Below are positions 8,478 through 14,911 of a DNA stretch of 15,580 nt, in pieces (position 1 is the stretch's first letter; the number at the start of each line of letters is the position of its first letter). The DNA lies in the NCBI GenBank assembly GCA_018895675.1, contig JAHIOG010000208.1, positions 1 to 15,580 on the forward strand. Direction: 5' to 3'. Source of the DNA: a bacterium. GTDB taxonomy: Bacteria > Fidelibacterota > UBA2242. The notes under the pieces are model-generated. The model was not told where the DNA came from, did not search any database, and saw nothing but the letters and a program-made list of their open reading frames with translations. Both the position numbers and the translations under genes were made by a program.

Positions 8478-9098
8478 ATGAGTTTTAAACCACTATCAGA
8501 AAAGCCTGCCCGCCCTCCTTCGTCAGGGGCAGGCGGGGAAGAATTTATTGCTAAAAAAATTGTAGATGCTGCATATACAGTACATAAGAAGTTGGGACCT
8601 GGTTTGCTTGTCCCGAAAGGGATCGCTTCGCCGAAAAAAGTTTATTCACCCCGTTGGATAGTTGTTTTTTATGAGATGTATTTTTTCAATGGAGTTAAAA
8701 CTATTTTTGAAAAGATGTTTAAAGTAATCTATAATTGTATCCAATGGAGTAAAATATGTTTCTGCCATGAACTATCTAAACGAGGACTAAAATATCAAAG
8801 ACAGGTTGATATCCCAATTATATATGATGGAATAATCTTTAATGAAGGACTACGTGCAGATGTTTTGGTAGAGAAACTCATAATTTGCGAACTAAAAGCT
8901 GTTGATGAGATTCACCCCGTGAAATACTTCGATCGTCTATGCCAGCAAAATCTATTGTTGGCGTTATTTCACGGGGTAAATCCGCTATGGGGAGCACAAA
9001 TACTAAGCCATTTAAAATTGACCGACAAGCGTCTTGGTTTTCTTATCAATTTTAACGTATTGCTCATTAAAAAAGGTATAAAAAGATATATTTTATGA
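8478..9098 (+). CDS. GxxExxY-family protein (PD-(D/E)XK nuclease-like) with four in-frame palindromic inserts
   Basis: Conserved blocks of the GxxExxY family are all present: FIAKKIVDAAYTVHKKLGPGLL (23-44), ICFCHELSKRGLKYQRQVDIPI (93-114), GLRADVLVEKLIICELKAVDEIHPV (124-148) and WGAQ...LGFLINFNV with KRYIL (171-206). Asp128 and Glu138-x-Lys140 form the D...ExK core of the PD-(D/E)XK fold. The family has no settled function; members are often about 125-130 residues. Here 206 residues result from extra segments at 9-20, 45-52, 57-92 and 149-170, all read in frame without a stop; removing them leaves about 128. The second breaks the G-x-x-E-x-x-Y motif between its Leu and Glu positions, and Glu is replaced by Lys. 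Whether the product still folds is unknown; it could be decaying, or the inserts may fall in tolerated loops. It lies in an inverted-repeat cassette between mtnP and ileS. Confidence 0.8.
   Translation: MSFKPLSEKPARPPSSGAGGEEFIAKKIVDAAYTVHKKLGPGLLVPKGIASPKKVYSPRWIVVFYEMYFFNGVKTIFEKMFKVIYNCIQWSKICFCHELSKRGLKYQRQVDIPIIYDGIIFNEGLRADVLVEKLIICELKAVDEIHPVKYFDRLCQQNLLLALFHGVNPLWGAQILSHLKLTDKRLGFLINFNVLLIKKGIKRYIL
8502..8537. repeat. Palindromic insert A in the GxxExxY gene
   Basis: GCCTGCCC (8504-8511) pairs with GGGCAGGC (8527-8534); an alternative register pairs CCCGCC (8509-8514) with GGCGGG (8532-8537). It is far more GC-rich than the gene around it and encodes KPARPPSSGAGG, low-complexity residues not expected near the family's N terminus. 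Its 36 nt keep the frame. Boundaries are inferred from the protein family and may be off by a few bases. Confidence 0.55.
8610..8633. repeat. Palindromic insert B, splitting the GxxExxY motif
   Basis: TCCC (8611-8614) and GGGA (8619-8622) flank GAAA, a stable tetraloop hairpin, and TCGCTTCGCCG follows. The 24 nt encode VPKGIASP between GPGLL and KKVY, where the family reads GLLE.VY without a gap. Confidence 0.45.
8646..8753. repeat. Insert C, 108 nt with imperfect terminal inverted repeats
   Basis: The left end at 8642-8660 (contains CACCCCGTTGGATA) matches the inverse complement of the right end at 8738-8756 (contains TATCCAATGGAGT) at 14 of 19 positions. CAATGGAGT also occurs inside at 8687-8695 as a direct copy of the right end at 8742-8750, suggesting two nested or partly duplicated elements. 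It encodes 36 residues rich in Phe, Tyr, Ile and Lys between KKVY and ICFCHEL. Confidence 0.55.
8910..8981. repeat. Insert D with 17-bp inverted ends
   Basis: Positions 8910-8926 (ATTCACCCCGTGAAATA) and 8965-8981 (TATTTCACGGGGTAAAT) are inverted copies with 16 of 17 matches, and GCCAGC (8941-8946) can pair with GTTGGC (8957-8962) inside. The added coding segment is 8922-8987 (66 nt, KYFDRLC...HGVNPL), between HPV and WGAQ. The left arm therefore overlaps host codons IHPV that family members also have: the insert lies next to a host sequence that matches its own end. Confidence 0.65.
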
Positions 9099-9101
9099 TT
9101 T

Positions 9102-9128
9102 TGGTGAACTTAGTGACTTAGTGGCTGA
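9102..9128 (-). repeat. Right arm of the GxxExxY cassette inverted repeat
   Basis: Reads on the minus strand as TCAGCCACTAAGTCACTAAG, an inverted imperfect copy of the left arm at 8443-8471. It lies three bases after the stop codon of the enclosed gene. Confidence 0.6.
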
Positions 9129-9131
9129 GTT

Positions 9132-9151
9132 ACCTTGTTTGAAAATAAGGT
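9132..9151. repeat. Hairpin between cassette and ileS
   Basis: ACCTTGTT (9132-9139) pairs with AATAAGGT (9144-9151) around TGAA, with one G-T wobble. No T run follows. It could belong to the cassette end or to the ileS leader. I see no T-box or other known leader here. Confidence 0.3.
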
Positions 9152-9169
9152 GATGAATTTGATCTGCTT

Positions 9170-9176
9170 AGGAGGT
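9170..9176 (+). promoter_or_regulatory. Strong Shine-Dalgarno site deciding the GTG start of ileS
   Basis: AGGAGGT at 9170-9176 is fully complementary to the 16S rRNA tail and ends eight bases before GTG at 9185. No in-frame ATG nearby would keep the conserved N-terminal VDFIALEHEMLDFWEKNQIF block. Confidence 0.75.
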
Positions 9177-9184
9177 TTGAACCG

Positions 9185-12100
9185 GTGATAAAAAAGGTTC
9201 CTGCAAATGTTGATTTTATAGCGCTCGAACATGAAATGCTGGATTTCTGGGAAAAGAATCAGATATTCAGAAAATTAATCGAGAAAAACGCTAACGGTCC
9301 CAAATGGTCGTTTATCGACGGACCGATTACGGCGAACAACCCCATGGGCGTTCATCATGCCTGGGGACGGACCTATAAGGATGTTTTTCAACGCTATAAA
9401 GCGATGAATGGATACAGAACCCGTTATCAAAACGGATTTGATTGTCAGGGCTTATGGGTTGAAGTTGAAGTGGAAAAAGAACTGGGCTTCAAATCCAAGA
9501 CCGATATCGAGGAATACGGTATAGAAAAATTTGTAAATAAATGCAAAGAACGCGTTGTAAAATATTCTAAAATACAGTCGGAACAATCGATCCGCCTTGG
9601 GTACTGGATGGACTGGGATAATTCTTACTATACAATGTCCGATGAAAACAATTATACCATCTGGTTGTTTTTAAAGAAATGCCATGAAAACGGCTGGATC
9701 TATAAAGGTCACGACGTTATGCCCTGGTGCGCCCGCTGTGGCGCGGCGCTTTCTGAGCATGAGATAGCTACCGAAGGCTACCGGGAAATAACCCACACCA
9801 GTATTACCGTCCGCTTTCCAATTGACGGCAGAGAGAATGAATACCTGCTGGTATGGACGACGACGCCCTGGACGCTGACCGCCAACACCGCCGCCGCAGT
9901 TCACCCCGATAAATCCTATTTAAAGGTAAAACAGGGAAATGATATTTATTACCTGATTGATGGTCGCCAGGATGAGGTAATCAGTAGTGATTATACGATT
10001 CTTGAGAAGGTCAACGGGCAAGATATGTTGGGCTGGACTTATCGCGGACCTTTTGATGAATTAACGGTCCAGAAAGATATAAAGCATGTGGTAATAGCCT
10101 GGGAAGAGATCAGCGAAACCGAAGGCACCGGTATTGTTCATATAGCGCCGGGTTGCGGACAGGAAGACCATGAACTTGGCATCGAAAACGATTTGAGTGT
10201 TATCGCTCCCCTGGATGAATTCGGGAATTATATCGAAGGTTTCGATTGGTTGACCGGTCGGAACGTCAGTGATGTAAACATAGATATTTTCAGGAACCTG
10301 GAAGCAAAGGGTTTTAAATATCGTCTGGAGGCATATACACACCGCTATCCGATTTGCTGGCGGCATGGAACTGAACTTGTTTTCCGTTTGGTTGACGAAT
10401 GGTTTATCTCCATGGATGGCATCCGGCAGGCGATGATGGATGTTACGCGGAAAATCCGCTGGATTCCCGAGTATGGTTTACAGCATGAGCTTGATTGGCT
10501 GAAAAATATGCACGACTGGATGATTTCCAAGAAACGGTACTGGGGATTAGCATTACCGATCTATGAATGCAAGTCCTGTGGAAATCTCACGGTTTTAGGT
10601 AGTAAGGAAGAATTAAAAGAGCGCGCGGTTGAAGGCTGGGAAGAGTTTGAGGGCAATTCGCCGCATCGTCCATGGGTTGACGCCGTAAAAATTAAATGTG
10701 ATAAATGCGGCGCAAAAGTATCCCGTGTTGAAGATGTTGGCAACCCCTGGCTCGACGCCGGTATTGTGCCGTATTCCACATTGCATTATACTACCGATCA
10801 TGACTACTGGGAAGAATGGTTTCCGGCTGAATTTATCTGCGAAAGCCTGCCGGGACAATTTCGGAACTGGTTTTATTCACTTCTGGCAATGAGCACCGTG
10901 CTTGAGAATCGTGAACCTTTTAAGGTTATTCTTGGTCATGCATTGGTGAAGGACGAAAAAGGTCAGGAGATGCACAAGAGCGCCGGTAATGCCATCTGGT
11001 TTGATGAAGCAGCCGAAAAAATGGGTGTTGATGTAATGCGCTGGCTCTATGTCGATCACAACCCGGTGAACAACCTGAATTTCGGTTATAAGATCGCCAA
11101 AGATTTCCGGAAACAAATGATCACGTTGTGGAATTCCTATTCGTTCTTTGCAACCTATGCAGCGCTGGACAGCTATTCGCCGGTAACTCATAAAGTCGCA
11201 TCAGACCGGTTATCGGAGCTGGATCGCTGGTTGCTGGCGAGACTGAATCTTCTGATTAAACAGATACGGGCGGAGTTTGATAATTATGCCCCTGGTAAAG
11301 CGATGAAATTTGTGGACGAATTTCTGGAAGTGTTATCCAATTGGTATATACGCCGCAGCCGTCGCCGTTTCTGGAAATCGGAAGATGATTCGGATAAGTG
11401 GAGCGCATATCAGTCGCTTTACACAACCCTGAAAAATCTGATCCGGATTATAGCGCCGGTAATTCCCTTTTTAACGGATGCAATATACCAGAACCTGGTT
11501 CGGGCACTGGAGCCTGATGCACCAATCAGCGTACATCTGACGTCCTATCCGATTTGCGATGAAAAGTTCATTGATGAAACACTTTTACAAAAGATCGATT
11601 CGGTCATTAAAATCGTCGGAATGGGGCGCGCTGCCCGGAATAAAGCCAATCTGAAAGTTCGTCAACCTCTCCAAATGGTTTATGTGAAGCTGCCTACCGA
11701 TATTGAATCTGCCGCCATGTCTGATCTTCAGGATCAGATTCTCGAAGAATTGAATATTAAAGAGATCGAGTTTATTCAAAACGACAATGCTCTTGCCGGT
11801 TATGTTGTAAAACCTAACTTTGCCAGGCTCGGTGTGAAGTATGGTAAATCTCTGGGAGAGATTCGGACGGCTCTGGCGTCAGTTTCCGCAAGCGATATCG
11901 CCCGCAAGATCGAAAAAGGCGAGACGGTTGAATTGCAATTAACTGATAATAAGGTTTTCCTTGAATCTGAAGATTTGCTGATTGAACGCCGGGACGCTGA
12001 GGGTCTTGCGGTTGTGTTTGATGGTGACTACACGGTTGCGATAGATACAGAATTAACCGATGATCTGAAATACGAGGGGTATGTTCGTGATCTAGTACGT

Positions 12101-12328
12101 CATGTACAGACAATGCGAAAAGATGCGGATTTTAAAGTCGAAGACCGGATTCGGGTTTATATTGAGGCGGCAGGACCGGTGAAAACTGCACTGAATGATT
12201 TTATTGATTATTTTAAACGGGAAACCCTGTCTGTTGAGATTGAGTTTACATTTCAGACTGGAGAAATTGAGAAAGAATTAATTATTGATGGCAATAAAGT
12301 TCGTGTTTCTATTAGACGTAATAAGTAA
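9185..12328 (+). CDS. ileS: Isoleucyl-tRNA synthetase, type 2, with GXHH active-site motif
   Basis: The 1047-residue enzyme charges tRNA-Ile with isoleucine. The Rossmann catalytic core starts near residue 40; DGPITANNPM is followed by GVHH (55-58), exactly where E. coli has HIGH, and KMSKS is EMHKS (595-599). The CP1 editing domain has WTTTPWT (224-230) and GTGIVHIAPGCGQED (314-328) with the conserved Asp328 that clears Val-tRNA. Cys pairs at 182/185 (WCARC) and at 462/465 and 505/508 (CKSC, CDKC) look like metal sites. The anticodon-binding region contains LDRWLLARLN and NWYIRRSRRRFW, and a long C-terminal domain follows. The GXHH swap is known in some type 2 IleRS proteins with very high mupirocin resistance, so I infer resistance rather than loss of activity, since all other blocks are intact. 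The GTG start is fixed by a strong ribosome binding site. It precedes the DksA-type gene by 19 bp. Confidence 0.93.
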   Translation: MIKKVPANVDFIALEHEMLDFWEKNQIFRKLIEKNANGPKWSFIDGPITANNPMGVHHAWGRTYKDVFQRYKAMNGYRTRYQNGFDCQGLWVEVEVEKELGFKSKTDIEEYGIEKFVNKCKERVVKYSKIQSEQSIRLGYWMDWDNSYYTMSDENNYTIWLFLKKCHENGWIYKGHDVMPWCARCGAALSEHEIATEGYREITHTSITVRFPIDGRENEYLLVWTTTPWTLTANTAAAVHPDKSYLKVKQGNDIYYLIDGRQDEVISSDYTILEKVNGQDMLGWTYRGPFDELTVQKDIKHVVIAWEEISETEGTGIVHIAPGCGQEDHELGIENDLSVIAPLDEFGNYIEGFDWLTGRNVSDVNIDIFRNLEAKGFKYRLEAYTHRYPICWRHGTELVFRLVDEWFISMDGIRQAMMDVTRKIRWIPEYGLQHELDWLKNMHDWMISKKRYWGLALPIYECKSCGNLTVLGSKEELKERAVEGWEEFEGNSPHRPWVDAVKIKCDKCGAKVSRVEDVGNPWLDAGIVPYSTLHYTTDHDYWEEWFPAEFICESLPGQFRNWFYSLLAMSTVLENREPFKVILGHALVKDEKGQEMHKSAGNAIWFDEAAEKMGVDVMRWLYVDHNPVNNLNFGYKIAKDFRKQMITLWNSYSFFATYAALDSYSPVTHKVASDRLSELDRWLLARLNLLIKQIRAEFDNYAPGKAMKFVDEFLEVLSNWYIRRSRRRFWKSEDDSDKWSAYQSLYTTLKNLIRIIAPVIPFLTDAIYQNLVRALEPDAPISVHLTSYPICDEKFIDETLLQKIDSVIKIVGMGRAARNKANLKVRQPLQMVYVKLPTDIESAAMSDLQDQILEELNIKEIEFIQNDNALAGYVVKPNFARLGVKYGKSLGEIRTALASVSASDIARKIEKGETVELQLTDNKVFLESEDLLIERRDAEGLAVVFDGDYTVAIDTELTDDLKYEGYVRDLVRHVQTMRKDADFKVEDRIRVYIEAAGPVKTALNDFIDYFKRETLSVEIEFTFQTGEIEKELIIDGNKVRVSIRRNK

Positions 12329-12347
12329 ATTCCGTCAGGAGAGAAAA

Positions 12348-12746
12348 ATGGAAGCAAAAACATCAAAGAAAAAATGGAGTCTCGAGGATCTGGAATATTT
12401 TAAGAACCTGATCTTGAAACAGCGGGAAGAAAGTCTTAAGGAAATCAAGAGACTGGAATCAATTGCCCGCAATGATGACGATCTTCAGAATAATACAATG
12501 CTGGATTCGACCTATGCCTATCATATGGCCGATGTTGGCACCGACTCCCAGGAACGGGAGAAAGCATTTCTGTGGCTATCGCGGGAAAATAAATATCTAT
12601 CCTATATGAATACAGCGCTCGACCGGATAAAAAACAGTGAATATGGTATGTGTATTGAGTGTGGAAAGTTGATTCCAAAGGAACGCCTCGAAGAAGTTCC
12701 CCATACCCAGCATTGTGTTAAATGTAAGAACAGAGAAAAAAAATAA
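12348..12746 (+). CDS. DksA/TraR-family zinc-finger protein
   Basis: The 132-residue protein has a basic N terminus, a long helical region (about 12-95) that should form the coiled-coil hairpin, and a C4 zinc finger with Cys102, Cys105, Cys123 and Cys126 (MCIECGKLI...HCVKC). MADVGTDSQERE at 60-71 is the signature found at the coiled-coil tip in DksA-like proteins; acidic residues there act in the RNA polymerase secondary channel. By family it would modulate transcription initiation, with or without ppGpp. The upstream in-frame ATG at 12285 lies inside ileS and adds unrelated residues. I chose ATG 12348 because GGAGAG lies seven bases before it and MEAKTSKKKWS fits the family. The gene is commonly next to ileS and lspA in other bacteria. 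The gap after it holds no lspA. Confidence 0.88.
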   Translation: MEAKTSKKKWSLEDLEYFKNLILKQREESLKEIKRLESIARNDDDLQNNTMLDSTYAYHMADVGTDSQEREKAFLWLSRENKYLSYMNTALDRIKNSEYGMCIECGKLIPKERLEEVPHTQHCVKCKNREKK

Positions 12747-12981
12747 TTCTATCTTTGCACGGCAGTCATTCGGATTTATTACGTTTTAAAATATCGCTAT
12801 GGATTATTATTCAGGATTTATGTACCTTTAGTTGTGTGCAGGATTCATAATAGTTGTCGATGCGAGGAAAATAAACCATTTTTTAATACTCTTGCTACCT
12901 TCTATTAATTAAGTATATCAATGACGCGAAGCCAACTCAGGCAATTTGCATTGGGTAACGTTGATGTTTAATAACCTCATC

Positions 12982-12995
12982 AGGAGTTCCATATC
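12982..12995 (+). promoter_or_regulatory. Ribosome binding site and probable ATC start codon of the rluD-like gene
   Basis: AGGAG at 12982-12986 is followed by six bases and ATC at 12993-12995, the first codon of ISKTDNASIG. An ATG in that place would be unremarkable. The segment DLIITVTGDEGLRLDIFL that follows resembles the N-terminal strand of the S4 domain in RluD proteins, so the TTG at 13059 is probably internal. TTG at 13059, with GGAG eight bases before it, remains the alternative. Confidence 0.5.
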
Positions 12996-13988
12996 TCTAA
13001 AACAGATAACGCTTCAATCGGAAGTGATCTAATAATTACCGTAACCGGAGACGAAGGATTGCGGCTGGATATTTTTCTATCTAATGAAATCGATGCGTTG
13101 TCCCGATCGAAGATTCATCACTTGATACGCCACGGTGATATTTCAGTGAATGGAATTTTGACAAGACCCAGCCACCGTTTAAAAATTTCGGATGTGATAA
13201 CTGTTCATATACCGTCGCCGGAACCTCTAAAAGTATCGCCAGAAAATATACCGCTGACTATTTTATTCGAGGATGATTACTATATTGCTTTGAATAAACC
13301 CAAAGGTTTGGTAGTACATCCCGGCGCCGGTAATTTTCGCGGGACACTCGCTGGCGGGCTGGTGAACTATACCCGTCAACTTAGCTCGATAGGCGGAACT
13401 TTGCGTCCCGGTCTGGTTCACCGCTTAGATAAGGATACAACCGGCGTATTGATCGTGGCTAAAAATGACGAGGCACACTGGAAGCTGGGGCGTTTATTCG
13501 CTAATCGACAGGTTTACAAGGAATATAAGGCTCTTGTGTGGGGAACGCCGGACCCTTCTGAATCGATAATCGAACAAGCTATCGGACGCTGCCCTGGAAA
13601 CCGGAAGAAATTTGTTGTCACAGATGCTGGAAAATTTGCCCGAAGTCGCTATGAAGTGCTATATTCACATGAAATTATGTCTGAAGTAAAAGTAATTATA
13701 GAGACCGGCAGGACCCATCAGATACGGGTTCATATGCAATATATAGGACATCCGGTTGTCGGTGATGATGTGTACGGTGGGAAAAACCGGTCGCTGAATT
13801 CGCTGGAAAAATTGTATCAGGACCTCGGAAAACAGATACTGGCAAAAGTTGACCGGCAAATGCTGCACGCCTGTTGTATCCGGTTTCAACACCCTGTTGT
13901 ACATAAGGATCTTGAGATTATCGCGCCACTGCCGGAGGACTTTATTGAGATTGAAAATCTGTTGAAAGACCGGGAAACAGAAAGATGA
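12993..13988 (+). CDS. rluD: RluD-family 23S rRNA pseudouridine synthase
   Basis: The product isomerises uridines, in RluD those of helix 69 of 23S rRNA, though the exact target cannot be told from sequence. With the ATC start it has 331 residues; from TTG at 13059 it has 309. An S4 RNA-binding domain (RLDIFLSNEIDALSRSKIHHLI...GDISVNG) is followed by the catalytic domain. The catalytic Asp is in HRLDKDTTG, residue 146 from ATC and 124 from TTG. Other family blocks are NKPKGLVVHPG, YKEYKALVWG, RTHQIRVHM and HPVVGDDVYGG. The upstream gap of 246 bp and the good AGGAG near ATC suggest its own start of transcription or translation. Its stop overlaps the Xer start by ATGA, so translation is probably coupled. 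The non-ATG start could be a real weak start limiting expression, or a sequencing error or mutation of ATG. Confidence 0.88.
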   Translation: MSKTDNASIGSDLIITVTGDEGLRLDIFLSNEIDALSRSKIHHLIRHGDISVNGILTRPSHRLKISDVITVHIPSPEPLKVSPENIPLTILFEDDYYIALNKPKGLVVHPGAGNFRGTLAGGLVNYTRQLSSIGGTLRPGLVHRLDKDTTGVLIVAKNDEAHWKLGRLFANRQVYKEYKALVWGTPDPSESIIEQAIGRCPGNRKKFVVTDAGKFARSRYEVLYSHEIMSEVKVIIETGRTHQIRVHMQYIGHPVVGDDVYGGKNRSLNSLEKLYQDLGKQILAKVDRQMLHACCIRFQHPVVHKDLEIIAPLPEDFIEIENLLKDRETER

Positions 13989-14890
13989 ATGCCGTTGAAT
14001 TAATTAAACAATTTGTACGATATCTGAAACAGGAACGTGGATATTCGCAGCATACAATAGAAGCCTATCAACGGGATTTGCAGCAATTTGTTAATTTCTA
14101 TTCGGAATATGCCAACATGGTTCCCCTTGAAATCGGTAAGGTAAACAAACTTGGAATCCGGCATTTTCTTGGAATGCTGTCGGAATCCGGTCTTGAAATG
14201 ACGTCCATCACCCGCAAACTGGCATCTTTGAAAGCGTTTTTTAAATATCTTGCCAGGCAGGGTGAAGTTTCGTCGAATCCCGCCGCCATCGTAAAATCCC
14301 CAAAGACAAAGAAACGTCTTCCCGTTATACTTTCCGAAGAACAATTAGCGCAAGTATTGGATGGGTCAGATGACGATGATTTCGTCACTTTTCGCAATAA
14401 AGCCATTCTGGAACTGTTTTACAGCACAGGTATTCGCCTGGGTGAATTACTCACGCTAAATTATGGAGATATTAATTTTAACCGTTTGACGCTCCGTGTA
14501 TTCGGCAAAGGAGCCAAGGAGCGAATTGTTCCATTTGGACAGCGAGCCGAAAAAACAATAAAAACCTATCTGGATAAAAGACGAATTGAATTTGGCGGAT
14601 TAACCCTTGAAAGCCCGCTTTTTATCAGCAGTCGCAACAGACGCATTTCCCGTCCGTCCGTCCAGAAAATGGTTACCAGGATTTTGCAAACTGTTTCAGA
14701 ACAGGAACATTTGAGCCCCCATGTGCTGCGACATTCGTTTGCCTCTCATTTGCTGGATCGCGGCGCCGATTTAAATGCCGTAAAGGACTTGCTGGGTCAC
14801 AACAGTTTATCAACGACACAATTATATACACACATCAAAATTGGAAAAATGAAGGAAGTATATAAACAAGCACATCCGCATGCGGATTAA
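13985..14890 (+). CDS. xerC: XerC/XerD-type tyrosine recombinase
   Basis: The 301-residue protein resolves chromosome dimers by strand exchange at dif, normally with a partner recombinase and FtsK. The N-terminal SAM-like core-binding domain covers about 1-95 (FVRYLKQERGYSQHTIEAYQRDL). The catalytic domain has the complete set: Arg151 (TGIRLGEL), Lys175 (GKGAKER), His246 and Arg249 (HVLRH), His272 (LLGH) and the nucleophile Tyr281 (TQLYTH). The length and the C-terminal QAHP ending fit chromosomal Xer proteins rather than phage integrases. XerC versus XerD cannot be decided: the SPHVLRHSFASHLLDRGADL stretch looks somewhat XerD-like, and some lineages have a single Xer. The start overlaps the rluD-like stop in ATGA. 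The next gene, hpf, begins 21 bp later. Confidence 0.9.
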   Translation: MNAVELIKQFVRYLKQERGYSQHTIEAYQRDLQQFVNFYSEYANMVPLEIGKVNKLGIRHFLGMLSESGLEMTSITRKLASLKAFFKYLARQGEVSSNPAAIVKSPKTKKRLPVILSEEQLAQVLDGSDDDDFVTFRNKAILELFYSTGIRLGELLTLNYGDINFNRLTLRVFGKGAKERIVPFGQRAEKTIKTYLDKRRIEFGGLTLESPLFISSRNRRISRPSVQKMVTRILQTVSEQEHLSPHVLRHSFASHLLDRGADLNAVKDLLGHNSLSTTQLYTHIKIGKMKEVYKQAHPHAD

Positions 14891-14911
14891 CTTTTTAAGA
14901 AGGAGTGATCT

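Larger units (their letters stand above)
8443..9128. mobile_element. Inverted-repeat cassette carrying the GxxExxY gene
   Basis: TCAGCCACAAAGGCACCAAG (start 8443, arm to 8471) and the segment 9102-9128 are imperfect inverted copies of each other, about 18 of the first 22 positions matching. Each arm is internally repetitive, with CAC and AAG units about eight bases apart. They enclose just one gene, whose ATG comes seven bases after the left arm and whose stop lies three bases before the right arm. No transposase is present. I recall similar CCACAAAGG-type flanks around GxxExxY genes in many environmental genomes; that link is recollection, not tested here. Inserted between mtnP and ileS, just before the ileS ribosome binding site. 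Confidence 0.6.

Noticed and set aside
9904..9913. TTCACCCCG in ileS resembling the ends of inserts C and D
   Set aside because: It encodes normal editing-domain residues (VHPDKS) with no inverted partner nearby; a coincidence.
12285..12347. Upstream in-frame ATG extending the DksA-type protein by 21 residues
   Set aside because: It lies inside ileS, lacks a ribosome binding site, and the added hydrophobic residues do not fit the family; ATG 12348 has a good site.
12747..12992. GGTAACGTTGAT as a relic of the LspA motif GNxxDR
   Set aside because: Four codons with no other LspA block in any frame; not supportable.
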